Positions 1 through 7,968 of a stretch of DNA of 41,443 nucleotides are shown piece by piece. Where the stretch lies: NCBI GenBank assembly GCA_009694025.1, contig SHVZ01000020.1, positions 1 to 41,443 of the forward strand, given 5' to 3'. A program made the translations under genes and the position numbers. Position 1 is the first letter of the stretch. The number at the start of each line of letters is the position of its first letter. The notes beneath the pieces are model-generated. The model was given only the letters and a program-made list of their open reading frames with translations. It was not told the DNA's origin and made no database searches. The DNA is from Alphaproteobacteria bacterium (GTDB lineage Bacteria; Pseudomonadota; Alphaproteobacteria; SHVZ01).

Positions 1-103
1 GCAACCGGTGCTCCGTCTTCGTCGAGCGCGCCAACCCTTCGAGCCGGGCACGCTCATCTTCCTTCAGTATGATCGGGGTCGCTTCAGGGATGCCTCTCGC
101 CAT
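1..103 (-). CDS. IS630-family transposase, N-terminal fragment
   Basis: The reading frame starts at ATG 103 and runs off the left edge after 34 codons. It begins MARGIPEATPIILKEDERA and matches the start of the protein encoded at 41236-41443, apart from one Q-to-R change at about residue 20. In the longer right-hand copy this is followed by an arginine-rich segment and the first helix-turn-helix of an IS630-type transposase. The catalytic DDE domain would lie outside the window, so intactness cannot be judged. Family assignment rests on the N-terminal HTH pattern and the TA boundary. Confidence 0.75.
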   Translation of the reverse strand, partial: MARGIPEATPIILKEDERARLEGLARSTKTEHRL

Positions 104-146
104 GCCCCCTTGAATCACGACTCACGCTTCAGGCATAGCGGGCACT
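1..146 (-). mobile_element. IS630-family insertion sequence, 5' end, truncated by window edge
   Basis: The first 146 bases are the reverse complement of positions 41194 onward, with only a couple of differences (CGGGC versus CAGCT-type changes near 46-48, and one base near 144). The element's 5' end faces into the window and it continues off the left edge. A TA dinucleotide at 147-148 abuts the element. IS630/Tc1-mariner elements insert at TA, so the boundary is placed there. The 3' end lies outside the window. Confidence 0.8.
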
Positions 147-217
147 AGGTCCTTTAACGTCCTAGAAATATACGGCATTTGGCAGAAATCTCGCCCAGGC
201 ATTTCACGCCCGATTCG

Positions 218-946
218 TCACCGCCCGGCGAGAATGCGGCGCGCCTGATCGTACTGCTTGTTGTCCATGAGGAGATTGGCGTAATCCGCCCTAAGTCCGG
301 GGTCTGCCGGCCGCTCCTCGAGCAGGGCCGCCATCAGCGCCAGCGCCCGACCGGATTCGCCGAGGCGGTTGAGCAGCTGCGCCCGGGCGACGCGCACGGA
401 GACGGGCGGATCGGGAACCGCATCGACCTGCTCGAGGGCCCGGCGGAAGTGGAATCGCGCCGCGTCGCGCTCGCCCGCTTGCTGCAGGATCTCGCCATAG
501 GCGGAATTGGCCTCGTGGTCGGCGAACGGCGTGTTGACGACCTGGGCAAGGTGACGCCGGGCGAGTCCGATACGACCTCCGGCGAAGTCCTGAAGCCCGA
601 GCCAGCGTTCGGACTCCGGATCTCCCGGAATCTGCCGGGCGATCCGCCGGTAAACGGCATTCAGTGCGAGCTTGCTGTCGGCTTCATGCCCCTGCCGGGC
701 GAGCATCCGCAGACGCGCGACGTCGGTCTCGGCCTCGGCCCGGGCGGCGATGATGCGGCCGGCGTCGCCCAGCCGCTTCAGCGCCACCAGCGCATCGATG
801 CGGACGGCGGCGGCATCGTCCGGCTCGGCGGGCGAGTCGGGGCCGAGCGCGGTCAGCGCCCGCCCGGGGCTTCCGCGTCGAGGAGCTGGCGGGCCCAGGC
901 CGGGCGTTCGGCCGTCGGCGCCGACGCGGCGCGACCCGCCAGCCAA
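218..946 (-). CDS. TPR repeat protein, C-terminal fragment displaced by a frameshift
   Basis: This frame carries the downstream part of the TPR protein encoded at 853-3504. The first roughly 28 residues from the nominal start are out-of-frame shadow. Meaningful sequence begins around 868 with RALTALGPDSPAEPDDAA and continues as helical TPR-like repeats to the stop at 218-220; the last repeat reads ADPGLRADYANLLMDNKQYD. The upstream frame stops with TGA at 853-855 immediately after LLDAEAPGGR. One missing base in the G/C run near 860-868 would join the two into a single product of about 1095 residues. I read the pair as one gene with a single-base deletion or a sequencing error. The IS at the left edge begins about 70 bases beyond the stop, so it did not cut the gene. 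Confidence 0.7.
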   Translation of the reverse strand: MAGGSRRVGADGRTPGLGPPAPRRGSPGRALTALGPDSPAEPDDAAAVRIDALVALKRLGDAGRIIAARAEAETDVARLRMLARQGHEADSKLALNAVYRRIARQIPGDPESERWLGLQDFAGGRIGLARRHLAQVVNTPFADHEANSAYGEILQQAGERDAARFHFRRALEQVDAVPDPPVSVRVARAQLLNRLGESGRALALMAALLEERPADPGLRADYANLLMDNKQYDQARRILAGR

Positions 947-3504
947 TCGGCCGACGACGACGACTGACCGGCATCGCGCCAGAGGAAGACGAGTTCGCCC
1001 ACAACCGGGTCGCCGGGCCCGGCCTGGGCGGCGAGCGTGCGGAAGACCCCGATCGCCGACTCGCGGTCGCCGAGATCGATCAGCCGGTAGGCGATTTCCC
1101 GCCGCTCCTCGGCGCTGGCGCCCGAACGCCCCGCCCTAGCGAGAAGGACTCGGCGGCGCTCCTCGGTGCGGCCGAGCTTCGCCAGCGCCTCGTCGTAGGC
1201 ATTGGCCCAATCGCCGCCGTAGGTCTCGGCGAAGCGTTTGAGCTCGGGCAGCGCCGCCTCCGGCCCGGCGAGGTCGAGAAAGGCGTAGAGCCGGGCTTCA
1301 CGCCGGGCCCGGGCGAGATCGCCGCGCTTGAGCTCGGCCGTGAGGAAGGCCAGGACATCGGCCTTCCGCCCGGACTTCGTCGCCGCATCGAGATAGGCGT
1401 AGAACCACTTGTCGGTGACGTCGGATCGCGCCAGCCGCGCGATCTCCGGAAGCGTCTCGACAGTGCCGCCGACCTCGTTCAGCGCAAACAGCACCTGTTC
1501 GCGCACCTCGACGGAGAGGTCGCGACGCTCGAGCTGGCGGGCGAAGAACGTGCGCGCCTCGGCCTGGCGGCGGTATTTCTTCGCCTCTTCAGCAGCCGCC
1601 GGCAACCACGTTTCCGGAACCCGCTCGGCGAGCCAGAAGATCGCCGGCAAGGTCTCGGCGCCCAGGCCCTTGTCGAGCAACGTGTAGACGAGAACCGACA
1701 GGGTCTCGGCCTCGAGGTCGGCGCTGGCGAGCTGCTGGCGCCAGAATTCCGCCAGCTCGGTCTGCGCCGCGGCGTCGGCGCGCTTGGCGACGGTGGCGAG
1801 CGCGATGACGTAGAGCCGTTCGGCCTCCGGCGAGTTGGCCCGCAGCGGACGAACCTCGGCCAGCGCCTCCTCCTGACGGCCGAGCGCCGCGAGCGCGCGC
1901 GCAAGCTGCAGGCGGGTGTCCTCGCCATCGCGAACCGCGACCAGCCGCCGGGCAGCAGCCAGCGCCAGCTTCGGCTGGCCGTTGGCGATGGCGAGGTCGG
2001 CGAGCTGGCCGAGGATCGCCGCGTCGAGCTGGTCGGCCTGCGGACCCTCCACCCACTCGACGACCTGATCGGCGCGGCCGGCGGCGGCCGACAGCAGCGC
2101 CCAGGCGGCATCGATCGCCGGCAGGCGTTGGCGCTGGCGATCGCGGACGACCTGGATCCGCCGCCATCCATCCACGGACTGCCCCAATCGGATCATCGCG
2201 TTGGCGATGTCGAGGGCGAGCGCCTCCTCCCAGCCGAAGCGGTCGAGGAGCGAGGCGAGCTGGCGTCGCGCCTGCTCGAGCCGATCGAGGTCGGCGAGAA
2301 TGAGGATGAGCCCCAGCACTTGGTCGGCGGAGAGTTCGGTAGGATTGGCGAGCGCCCTGTCGGCCATGGCGAGCGCGCCGCGGACGTCGCCGATCGTCTT
2401 CAGGACCGAGGCGGCGAGCACCGGCCGGCGCTCGAGGAATTGAGGTGCCGCCAGAACCCATTTCGCGACGTCGCTCTTTCGCTCGGTCGGCGTCATGCCG
2501 ACCAGAGACGACAGCTGCCAGTCGGGCAGCCGGATCGGCGAGCCGCGCAGGGCGACCGCCAACGCCATCGGCATGAGGTTGCGTTCGAGCGCCAGGTCGA
2601 TCAGGTCGTCGTCGAGATCCGGCGGCAGACGATCTGCCGCATAAGCCACCCGAAGCCGCTGAAACGCCACATCTCGCCGGCCGAGGCGAAGCTCCAGGCG
2701 GACGCGCTCGGCGAACAGGACCGGCTCCTCGCCGATCGCCGGCTCCAGCCGATCGAGGATGGCGAGAGCCTGCAACTCCTTCCCGGCGCCGACGAACTGG
2801 CGGACCATGCCGAGTGCCGTCGGCGCCGTCATGGTCTCGTCGAGCCAGGTCCGCGAAAGCTCGTAGGCTTCGGCCTCCCGACCGGTCCGCGCGAGCACGC
2901 TGATGTAGAACTCGATCGTACGCTGGTTGCGCGCGACCTTGTGGCGCCGATCGAGCTCGCGCAGCGCCATCGACGACGCCTCGAAGTTGCCGAAATCCGC
3001 CTCGATCTGCGCCAAGTCCATCCAGTCATCGAGTGTCGGATTGAAGCGCCGGACGAGGACGCGCAGCACCTCGATCTGCTTCTCGGTCTCGCCGTGGTCG
3101 CCGTAGTGGTCCGAGAGCTCGCGCAGGATCTTCTCGGTCGGGCGGATCCGGGCCAGATCGGCGAGTATGCTGACGTAGTCGTAGATTCGGCTCGCCTGTT
3201 TGTAGAGCTTGGCCAGCTCGACCTTGACCTCCGCATCGTCCGGGTTCGCGGCGGCGAAACGCTCCATGAGAACCACCGCGGCATCGAACTCGCCCATCTC
3301 GAGATAGACGCGGGCGAGCGGGACGACGACGCCGACCGAGAGATCGCCGGACTTGAGGCGCTGCTCGAATGCAACCTGCGCCGACTCCAGGTCGAGCCCC
3401 TTCAGGTACATGAGAGCCAACTCGTGGTCGCGCGGGATCACCGCGATGCTCGACGCGACGCCGATGCCGACCAGGACCGCGAGGACGATGTGGGGCGCGC
3501 GCAT
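853..3504 (-). CDS. PelB-like tetratricopeptide-repeat protein, N-terminal 883 residues (frameshifted)
   Basis: The start is ATG 3504, sharing its A with the TGA of the upstream deacetylase gene (TGATG), so translation is probably coupled. The protein opens with a single N-terminal membrane segment (residues 1 to about 20) and then consists almost entirely of alpha-helical tetratricopeptide-type repeats, for example VVPLARVYLEMGEFDAA and AEVKVELAKLYKQASR. In Pel systems the gene after pelA is pelB, whose N-terminal TPR array scaffolds PelA in the periplasm. Position and architecture suggest a PelB/PelE-like scaffold. No C-terminal outer-membrane beta-barrel of the Pseudomonas PelB type is visible. 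The frame closes at 853, while the repeats continue in another frame to 218. Function is inferred from context; the TPR nature is clear. Confidence 0.75.
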   Translation of the reverse strand: MRAPHIVLAVLVGIGVASSIAVIPRDHELALMYLKGLDLESAQVAFEQRLKSGDLSVGVVVPLARVYLEMGEFDAAVVLMERFAAANPDDAEVKVELAKLYKQASRIYDYVSILADLARIRPTEKILRELSDHYGDHGETEKQIEVLRVLVRRFNPTLDDWMDLAQIEADFGNFEASSMALRELDRRHKVARNQRTIEFYISVLARTGREAEAYELSRTWLDETMTAPTALGMVRQFVGAGKELQALAILDRLEPAIGEEPVLFAERVRLELRLGRRDVAFQRLRVAYAADRLPPDLDDDLIDLALERNLMPMALAVALRGSPIRLPDWQLSSLVGMTPTERKSDVAKWVLAAPQFLERRPVLAASVLKTIGDVRGALAMADRALANPTELSADQVLGLILILADLDRLEQARRQLASLLDRFGWEEALALDIANAMIRLGQSVDGWRRIQVVRDRQRQRLPAIDAAWALLSAAAGRADQVVEWVEGPQADQLDAAILGQLADLAIANGQPKLALAAARRLVAVRDGEDTRLQLARALAALGRQEEALAEVRPLRANSPEAERLYVIALATVAKRADAAAQTELAEFWRQQLASADLEAETLSVLVYTLLDKGLGAETLPAIFWLAERVPETWLPAAAEEAKKYRRQAEARTFFARQLERRDLSVEVREQVLFALNEVGGTVETLPEIARLARSDVTDKWFYAYLDAATKSGRKADVLAFLTAELKRGDLARARREARLYAFLDLAGPEAALPELKRFAETYGGDWANAYDEALAKLGRTEERRRVLLARAGRSGASAEERREIAYRLIDLGDRESAIGVFRTLAAQAGPGDPVVGELVFLWRDAGQSSSSADWLAGRAASAPTAERPAWARQLLDAEAPGGR

Positions 3505-5279
3505 CAGGTTCCCGGAATGCGCCGCACCGTGACCGAAGCCTGGGCGTAGCGCCGGGTTCGAAGCGTGAAGGAGAGAATCCCGTCGGGCCCGGCCTCGGCG
3601 AAGCTGTCGATCTCGCGGTCGCCGTCCATGGCGATGATCTGGTAGCGCCCGGCCCCCTCGACCCTCCAGGTCATCTCGCCCGGGCCGTAGCCCTGGGCGC
3701 GGAAGGCGAATCCCTCGCGGATAGCCGACAGACCTTCGACCGGCCAACGGCTATCGATCAGGTAAGGGCGCGACGCCGCCGGCGGAACGTCAGTTCGCTC
3801 GCTGGCGACGAGCGCGATGACCGGCAGCGGCTCGGCCGGATCAAGCGCCACGTAGAGGCTGCCCTGGAAATGCTGCTGGCCGAGCACGCCGGTCGAGCGC
3901 TGGAAATCGACCTTGCGGTCGATGGCCCGGTCGAATCGGATGGTCGCAAGGCGGCCGCGGTTGGCGATCCGCCAGCGTCCCTCGCCGAGATCGGCGATCT
4001 CCGTCGAGTAGAAGCCGACGGCGAGTGCGGCGAAGGCGCTGGCCGCGATCGGCGCGATCGGCTCGGACTCCACCTCTTTCAGGTTGTTGAGGAGCGCACG
4101 GAGGCTCGCCACCTTCTCGCCGGAGTACATGTGATAGTAGAGATTCTTCGGCTTCACCCGGATCGGCGACTCGGTGTTCCGCCAAGTCTGCGGCAGGAAG
4201 GTGTGGCCGAAGAAACGGCTCGTCCAGAGATCGGTATAGACGTTCTCGTTGGCATTCGAGGCGTAGATCTGGATGCCGCCCGCCAGCTTCCGACCGATGG
4301 GCGCGACCGAAGTGTAGCTCGGCTGCTCGCGGTCGAAGCGGGAATCGCCGCCGTTGAGATTGAGCACCCCGGCGCGGTAGGTGGCGGCGATCGCGTCCTC
4401 CCAGGGGAGGCAGTTGCCAGACCACTGCAGCAGCGCCACCTGCTTTCCGGGCGGCCCCAGACGGTTGAGGAAGTCGATCGAGCCCTTGATCTCGGCTGAA
4501 ATGTCGAACGGCCTCACCGCATAGGCCCGGGGCACCGAATAGGTCCCTGGCATGCCGAGGAACTTGGCGGCGTAGTTCGACGTGTCCGCATCCTGCCGGC
4601 GCGATGCCTGGCTCAGGATCGGTCGCCAGCTTTCCTGGTCTTCGCCGCCGGGCCGACGAGGGTAGCGGTTGAGGAGCCCCACTTCCTTCGACGGATCGCC
4701 GTCGGCGAAAAAGCCCCAGTCGAAGGGATGGCTCAAGGTGTGGCTTGCCATCTCGACCTGCGGCAGCTTGAAGAAGTCGCGAGCGATCTCGATCGACCGC
4801 TCCGAGCCGAACCAGGCCGGATCGAGGTCGCCGACGATCGGCGCGACCGTGACCGGAATGTCCGGATAGGCCTCGACCGCCTCGCGCAGCACCACCTCGG
4901 CCGAGAGGGCGCGGCGTTGGACGTATTCCTTCACCCGCGTCTGGTTGCGCCAGCCGTCGCCATCGATGTGGCTGTAATAGATACGTCGGCCGACGATCGT
5001 GGTGGTATCGGGCTTCGGCAGGTCGTCGGTGGCGAAGGCGCGGCGCAGATACTCGAAGACATTGAGGTAGAGCTGCCTCGTGGTCTTCAGGTTGTCGCCG
5101 CGGTGGATCAGGTCGAGCGCGATGTAGCCGCCGTTCGGATGCGTGCTGATCAAGGTGGTATCCGTCGCCGTATTGCTGCCCTCGCGCACGACCAGGTGGG
5201 AGGCGGTCTGCACGTCGACGGCGGCGATGCGGTCGTAAGCCGGAAACTGGCGCGGCAGCGCCGCCTCGAAATCCAGCAT
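3504..5279 (-). CDS. PelA-like polysaccharide deacetylase, main portion after an in-frame stop
   Basis: This 591-residue frame contains a CE4-like de-N-acetylase domain. An Asp-containing first motif YYSHIDGDGWRN lies near residue 100, a zinc-type H-x3-H motif (SHTLSH) near residue 180, and LLQWSGNC and LNGGDSRFD segments follow. The C-terminal 150 residues look beta-rich, as in PelA. In Pel biosynthesis this enzyme partially deacetylates the exported galactosamine polymer in the periplasm. The nominal ATG at 5279 follows, in the same frame and after only 16 codons, the TAG that ends the 5328-5789 ORF, and those 16 codons read as ordinary protein. The two ORFs are therefore best seen as one gene of about 760 codons with a premature amber codon. 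No signal peptide is present without the upstream part. Confidence 0.8.
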   Translation of the reverse strand: MLDFEAALPRQFPAYDRIAAVDVQTASHLVVREGSNTATDTTLISTHPNGGYIALDLIHRGDNLKTTRQLYLNVFEYLRRAFATDDLPKPDTTTIVGRRIYYSHIDGDGWRNQTRVKEYVQRRALSAEVVLREAVEAYPDIPVTVAPIVGDLDPAWFGSERSIEIARDFFKLPQVEMASHTLSHPFDWGFFADGDPSKEVGLLNRYPRRPGGEDQESWRPILSQASRRQDADTSNYAAKFLGMPGTYSVPRAYAVRPFDISAEIKGSIDFLNRLGPPGKQVALLQWSGNCLPWEDAIAATYRAGVLNLNGGDSRFDREQPSYTSVAPIGRKLAGGIQIYASNANENVYTDLWTSRFFGHTFLPQTWRNTESPIRVKPKNLYYHMYSGEKVASLRALLNNLKEVESEPIAPIAASAFAALAVGFYSTEIADLGEGRWRIANRGRLATIRFDRAIDRKVDFQRSTGVLGQQHFQGSLYVALDPAEPLPVIALVASERTDVPPAASRPYLIDSRWPVEGLSAIREGFAFRAQGYGPGEMTWRVEGAGRYQIIAMDGDREIDSFAEAGPDGILSFTLRTRRYAQASVTVRRIPGT

Positions 5280-5327
5280 CGTCCGGCTCCTGCGGACGAC
5301 ACGGACGTCGTGCGTCAGCTCGACTCG

Positions 5328-5789
5328 CTATCCGTCGAACCGAAGGCCGATACGGCCGAGAAGCTCGTTGACCGCTTCGACCGGCGTCGGCTTTCCGGTG
5401 CGGTCCTTGGCGAACCCGAGCGCTCCTACGATGACCAGTTTGCGGCCCCCGTCCATGAAGCGGTGAGCCCATTCGATGAATTGGCTCGCCTCGGGCATCG
5501 TGTCGCCGGACGACCACAGCAGCGCGCCGCGAACGTCGCCGAGCTCCGCGTCGCCCGGCAGCGGCTGCCGTAGATCGTGGAAGGCCAGGACCAGGCCGAG
5601 ATGGTTGAGCGGCATCTCGACGACCCGGTGGATCGGCGTGAAACGAATGTCTTCAAATGCGCTGCCGTCATAGAACGCGAGCACCGTTCGCGGGATCGGC
5701 CTGCCCTGGGCCGCGGCCGAGGGAGCCCCGGCTCCGAGCACCGCCAAGAGCGCGAGAACGGCGGCCAGGAACAGGGTCGACCGCCTCAT
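5328..5789 (-). CDS. PelA-like protein, signal peptide and middle domain, ends at in-frame TAG
   Basis: Starts at ATG 5789, overlapping the stop of the upstream hydrolase gene (ATGA). The first 27 residues form a classical signal peptide (ALLAVLGAGAPSAAA before a probable AQG cleavage site). The rest resembles the Rossmann-like domain that sits between hydrolase and deacetylase in PelA, with segments VVEMPLNHLGLVLAFHDLR, DVRGALLWSSGD and GRKLVIVGALGF. The frame stops with TAG (complement of cta at 5328-5330) after GLRFDG, and resumes in the same frame with RVELTHDVRVVRRSRTMLDF. In PelA this middle domain is covalently joined to the deacetylase, so the stop looks like a nonsense mutation, an assembly error, or a suppressed codon. 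Taken alone it would be a secreted 153-residue protein of no obvious use. Confidence 0.75.
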   Translation of the reverse strand: MRRSTLFLAAVLALLAVLGAGAPSAAAQGRPIPRTVLAFYDGSAFEDIRFTPIHRVVEMPLNHLGLVLAFHDLRQPLPGDAELGDVRGALLWSSGDTMPEASQFIEWAHRFMDGGRKLVIVGALGFAKDRTGKPTPVEAVNELLGRIGLRFDG

Positions 5790-6640
5790 TGCGGCTTCGG
5801 CCTCGGGATCACCCGATCGAGCTCGACGGTGGCCACATACGGGCTGAAGCCGTTTTCCGTCTCGATCCGGTAGATCTCGCCTATCCCCTTGGCGTCGTTC
5901 GGGTCCCAGTAGTCGAGCGTCAACACCCGGAGGCGCGGCTGACGCCGGGCCGCCGCCTGCAGGATCTCCACCTGCTGGCGGTAGGTGTCGCGGTCGACCA
6001 GGGCGTAGCGCTTCCGGGCGAAGTCATAGTCGGCATAGACCGACTCCCCAAGAACCATGTCGATGTCGCGCTCGACCGCCGCCAGCAGGTCGTAGCCGCG
6101 GTTGAGCACGATGATCATCTTCGGGAAGTTGCGGCGCAGCGTCCGCACCAGCCGCGCCGCCGCCTCGAGCATGCCGGCATTGGCCTTGGCATCCAGGCGC
6201 TCGAGGTGACCGGGGTTGTCGAGCGTATCGATGAAGATGCCGTGGAAGCCGCGGCGAAGGATCGCCGGAACCAATTCGTCGACCACCCGCTTGGTCCAGC
6301 GCGGATCGCGAACGTCGAGGAAGAAGCTGCCCTTCCAGTTCTCGTTCTCGCCAAGCAGAAGGCCCTCGGCCTTGAGCTCGGCGAAATAGGGGCGCCCCTC
6401 GTTGACCTCGCCGAGGCTGAGGTAGCCCACAACCTTCTTGCCGCGGTCGACCAGCGGCTCCAGCGGCGGGTGACGGTCGGACTCGAACACCACCAGGTCG
6501 TAGCCGTAGAAAGCGGTCGGCGGCAGGTCGGCCGCGTAGTAGACGACCCAGGGAATCGGCGTGGTATCGGCCCTGGCGCCCGCCGCGACCAGGACCAGCA
6601 GGCCAGCCCACAGCCAAACGGCGCTCCGGATGCCATCCAT
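5786..6640 (-). CDS. Secreted glycoside hydrolase of the GH114/GH166 (PelA hydrolase, TM1410-like) type
   Basis: 284 residues with a cleavable signal peptide (WAGLLVLVAAGARA, residues 10-23). The remainder is a TIM-barrel of the endo-alpha-1,4-polygalactosaminidase type. Characteristic segments are PWVVYYAADLP, YDLVVFESD, KKVVGYLSLGEVNEGR, FFLDVRDPRW and GFHGIFIDTLDN, with acidic residues at barrel strand ends (GEVNE, DTLDN). The family cleaves galactosaminogalactan- or Pel-like polymers. In Pseudomonas PelA this domain is fused to the deacetylase; here it is a separate gene that overlaps the next one by four bases. It is the first gene of the minus-strand operon and faces a divergent DUF3108 gene across 70 bp. 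Exact substrate is inferred from context. Confidence 0.8.
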   Translation of the reverse strand: MDGIRSAVWLWAGLLVLVAAGARADTTPIPWVVYYAADLPPTAFYGYDLVVFESDRHPPLEPLVDRGKKVVGYLSLGEVNEGRPYFAELKAEGLLLGENENWKGSFFLDVRDPRWTKRVVDELVPAILRRGFHGIFIDTLDNPGHLERLDAKANAGMLEAAARLVRTLRRNFPKMIIVLNRGYDLLAAVERDIDMVLGESVYADYDFARKRYALVDRDTYRQQVEILQAAARRQPRLRVLTLDYWDPNDAKGIGEIYRIETENGFSPYVATVELDRVIPRPKPQ

Positions 6641-6710
6641 GGGATCGTTCTCCTCCTGACGACCATATATAATCGAATTCAGCTAATATCGCGGGGTTCC
6701 ACCAACGGGG

Positions 6711-7529
6711 ATGTCGACGATGGCGACGGCTCTGACCAGGGCGGCGGCGATCGGCCTGCTCGGCATCGGGTTGCCGGCGTCGGCTGAGACCCTCGGCGCT
6801 CGCTACGAAATCTACACGGGCGGCTTCAAGGCGCTGTCGATCGAGGCGCGTGCCGTGGTCAGCGATCACACCTACGACGTGGAAGCCGGCCTTAAGACCC
6901 TCGGGGTCATCGACTCGATCCTCCGCTTCACCCAGAAGCTCGAAGTCCGGGGTCGGATCGGAGCGGCGACCACGCCCCTCCTCTACCTCACCGACGGAAC
7001 CTTCTTCGGGAACCGCCGGTCCACCCGGCTCGACTACCGGGAGGACGGCCGTATCGAAGCGGTGCTGCATCCAGCGCAGGACGACGACCGACCGCCCGTG
7101 CCCGACGACATGAAGCTGGGCTCCATCGATCCGATCAGCGCCTTCATCGCCCTCAACCGGGCGGCGGCCGAGACCGGACGTCCCTGCAACGGCAAGGTGC
7201 CGGTCTTCGACGGCCGTCGGCGGTTCAACCTGGTGCTCGAAGAAGACGGTCTCGGCGTCGTCGAGCCGAGCCACCACACCGTGTTCTCCGGCGCGGCGGT
7301 CCGTTGCAAGGTCCAGATGGAGCGCCTGGCCGGCTTCCAGCCGAACCCGCAGTTCAACACCAAGGCGCCCAGGATCTCCATCCTCTACGTCGCCCGCTTC
7401 GGCGACGGCGCCCTTTGGCTGCCGGTGCGCCTGGAGAGCGATTCGAGCTTCGGCTACGTCGTCGGGCACCTGGTCGAGGTCGATGCCCCGGTGAGGCCCC
7501 TTGGCCGCGGGCTGCGTCCTGCCTCATAA
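6711..7529 (+). CDS. DUF3108 domain-containing exported protein
   Basis: 272 residues with an N-terminal signal peptide (AAAIGLLGIGLPASA, then ETLGARYEIYTGG). The body has the DUF3108 layout: a beta-rich opening (YEIYTGGFKALSIEARAVV), the GLKTLGVIDSILRF block, a DPISAFIAL segment, a paired-cysteine region (RPCNGKVPVFDGRRR and AVRCKV), and a terminal strand ending in ALWLPVRLESDSSFG. The family is periplasmic or outer-membrane-associated and of unknown function. ATG 6711 is favoured because it precedes the signal peptide; ATG 6720 is a close alternative. It is transcribed divergently from the Pel-like operon and is probably the first gene of a plus-strand run. No functional link between the two is visible beyond adjacency. 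Confidence 0.8.
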   Translation: MSTMATALTRAAAIGLLGIGLPASAETLGARYEIYTGGFKALSIEARAVVSDHTYDVEAGLKTLGVIDSILRFTQKLEVRGRIGAATTPLLYLTDGTFFGNRRSTRLDYREDGRIEAVLHPAQDDDRPPVPDDMKLGSIDPISAFIALNRAAAETGRPCNGKVPVFDGRRRFNLVLEEDGLGVVEPSHHTVFSGAAVRCKVQMERLAGFQPNPQFNTKAPRISILYVARFGDGALWLPVRLESDSSFGYVVGHLVEVDAPVRPLGRGLRPAS

Positions 7530-7589
7530 TGGGGGACGCGTCCAAGGGGTAGGGCCGCGCGGCGCGGCACGCCGGGGAGATTTAGCACC

Positions 7590-7934
7590 ATGATGGCCCG
7601 CGCATTCGCCCTAGGCGTTGCGGTCGTGAGCGTTGTCGGCTGCCAGGATGTCCGCCACGATGTCCGCTCGGCGGCCGGCTTGAGTCCCAACCCGCTGCTG
7701 CAGACCCGCGAGGGGCGGCGAGAGATCGTCAGCCTTTGTCACGACGCCGCGCAGGAACGGGTAGCCAGCGTCGACAGCCTCCGCTTCGCCGTCGGCCAGA
7801 TCGCCAACACCGACGACTACGGCGATGCCCGCTATCACGGCGCGGTCGAAGGCGTGACGGCCGGGCTCCCGCGCCGGTATGCGTTCATCTGCACGGTCCA
7901 GCCCTCGGGCGCGCTCGAGGTCGTCTTCCGTTGA
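7590..7934 (+). CDS. Small putative lipoprotein, unknown function
   Basis: 114 residues. The N-terminus (MMARAFALGVAVVSVVGC) looks like a lipoprotein signal, with Cys18 in a VVGC lipobox-like setting, so the mature protein would be membrane-anchored in the periplasm. The rest holds two more cysteines (SLCHDAA and FICTVQ) that could form a disulfide. I do not recognise the family. A GGGGAGA ribosome-binding site lies about nine bases upstream of ATG 7590; the next codon is also ATG. Its C-terminal end is followed at once by the RNA methyltransferase gene, with which it is probably co-transcribed. Confidence 0.65.
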   Translation: MMARAFALGVAVVSVVGCQDVRHDVRSAAGLSPNPLLQTREGRREIVSLCHDAAQERVASVDSLRFAVGQIANTDDYGDARYHGAVEGVTAGLPRRYAFICTVQPSGALEVVFR

Positions 7935-7968
7935 CGCTCCGGGCGGCGGCCGTCGCGCCTCGCCGGCC

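Noticed and set aside
179..967. Long plus-strand frame across the TPR gene
   Set aside because: It has no domain signal, is Arg/Gly/Ala-rich, and lies opposite clear TPR coding sequence. It is an antisense shadow typical of high-GC DNA.
2128..3549. 473-residue plus-strand frame
   Set aside because: Antisense to well-supported TPR repeats, with no RBS and no recognisable motifs.
7541..7575. GCCGCG-CGG-CGCGGC hairpin as terminator after the DUF3108 gene
   Set aside because: Six-base stem with no T-tract in a very GC-rich gap; too weak to call.
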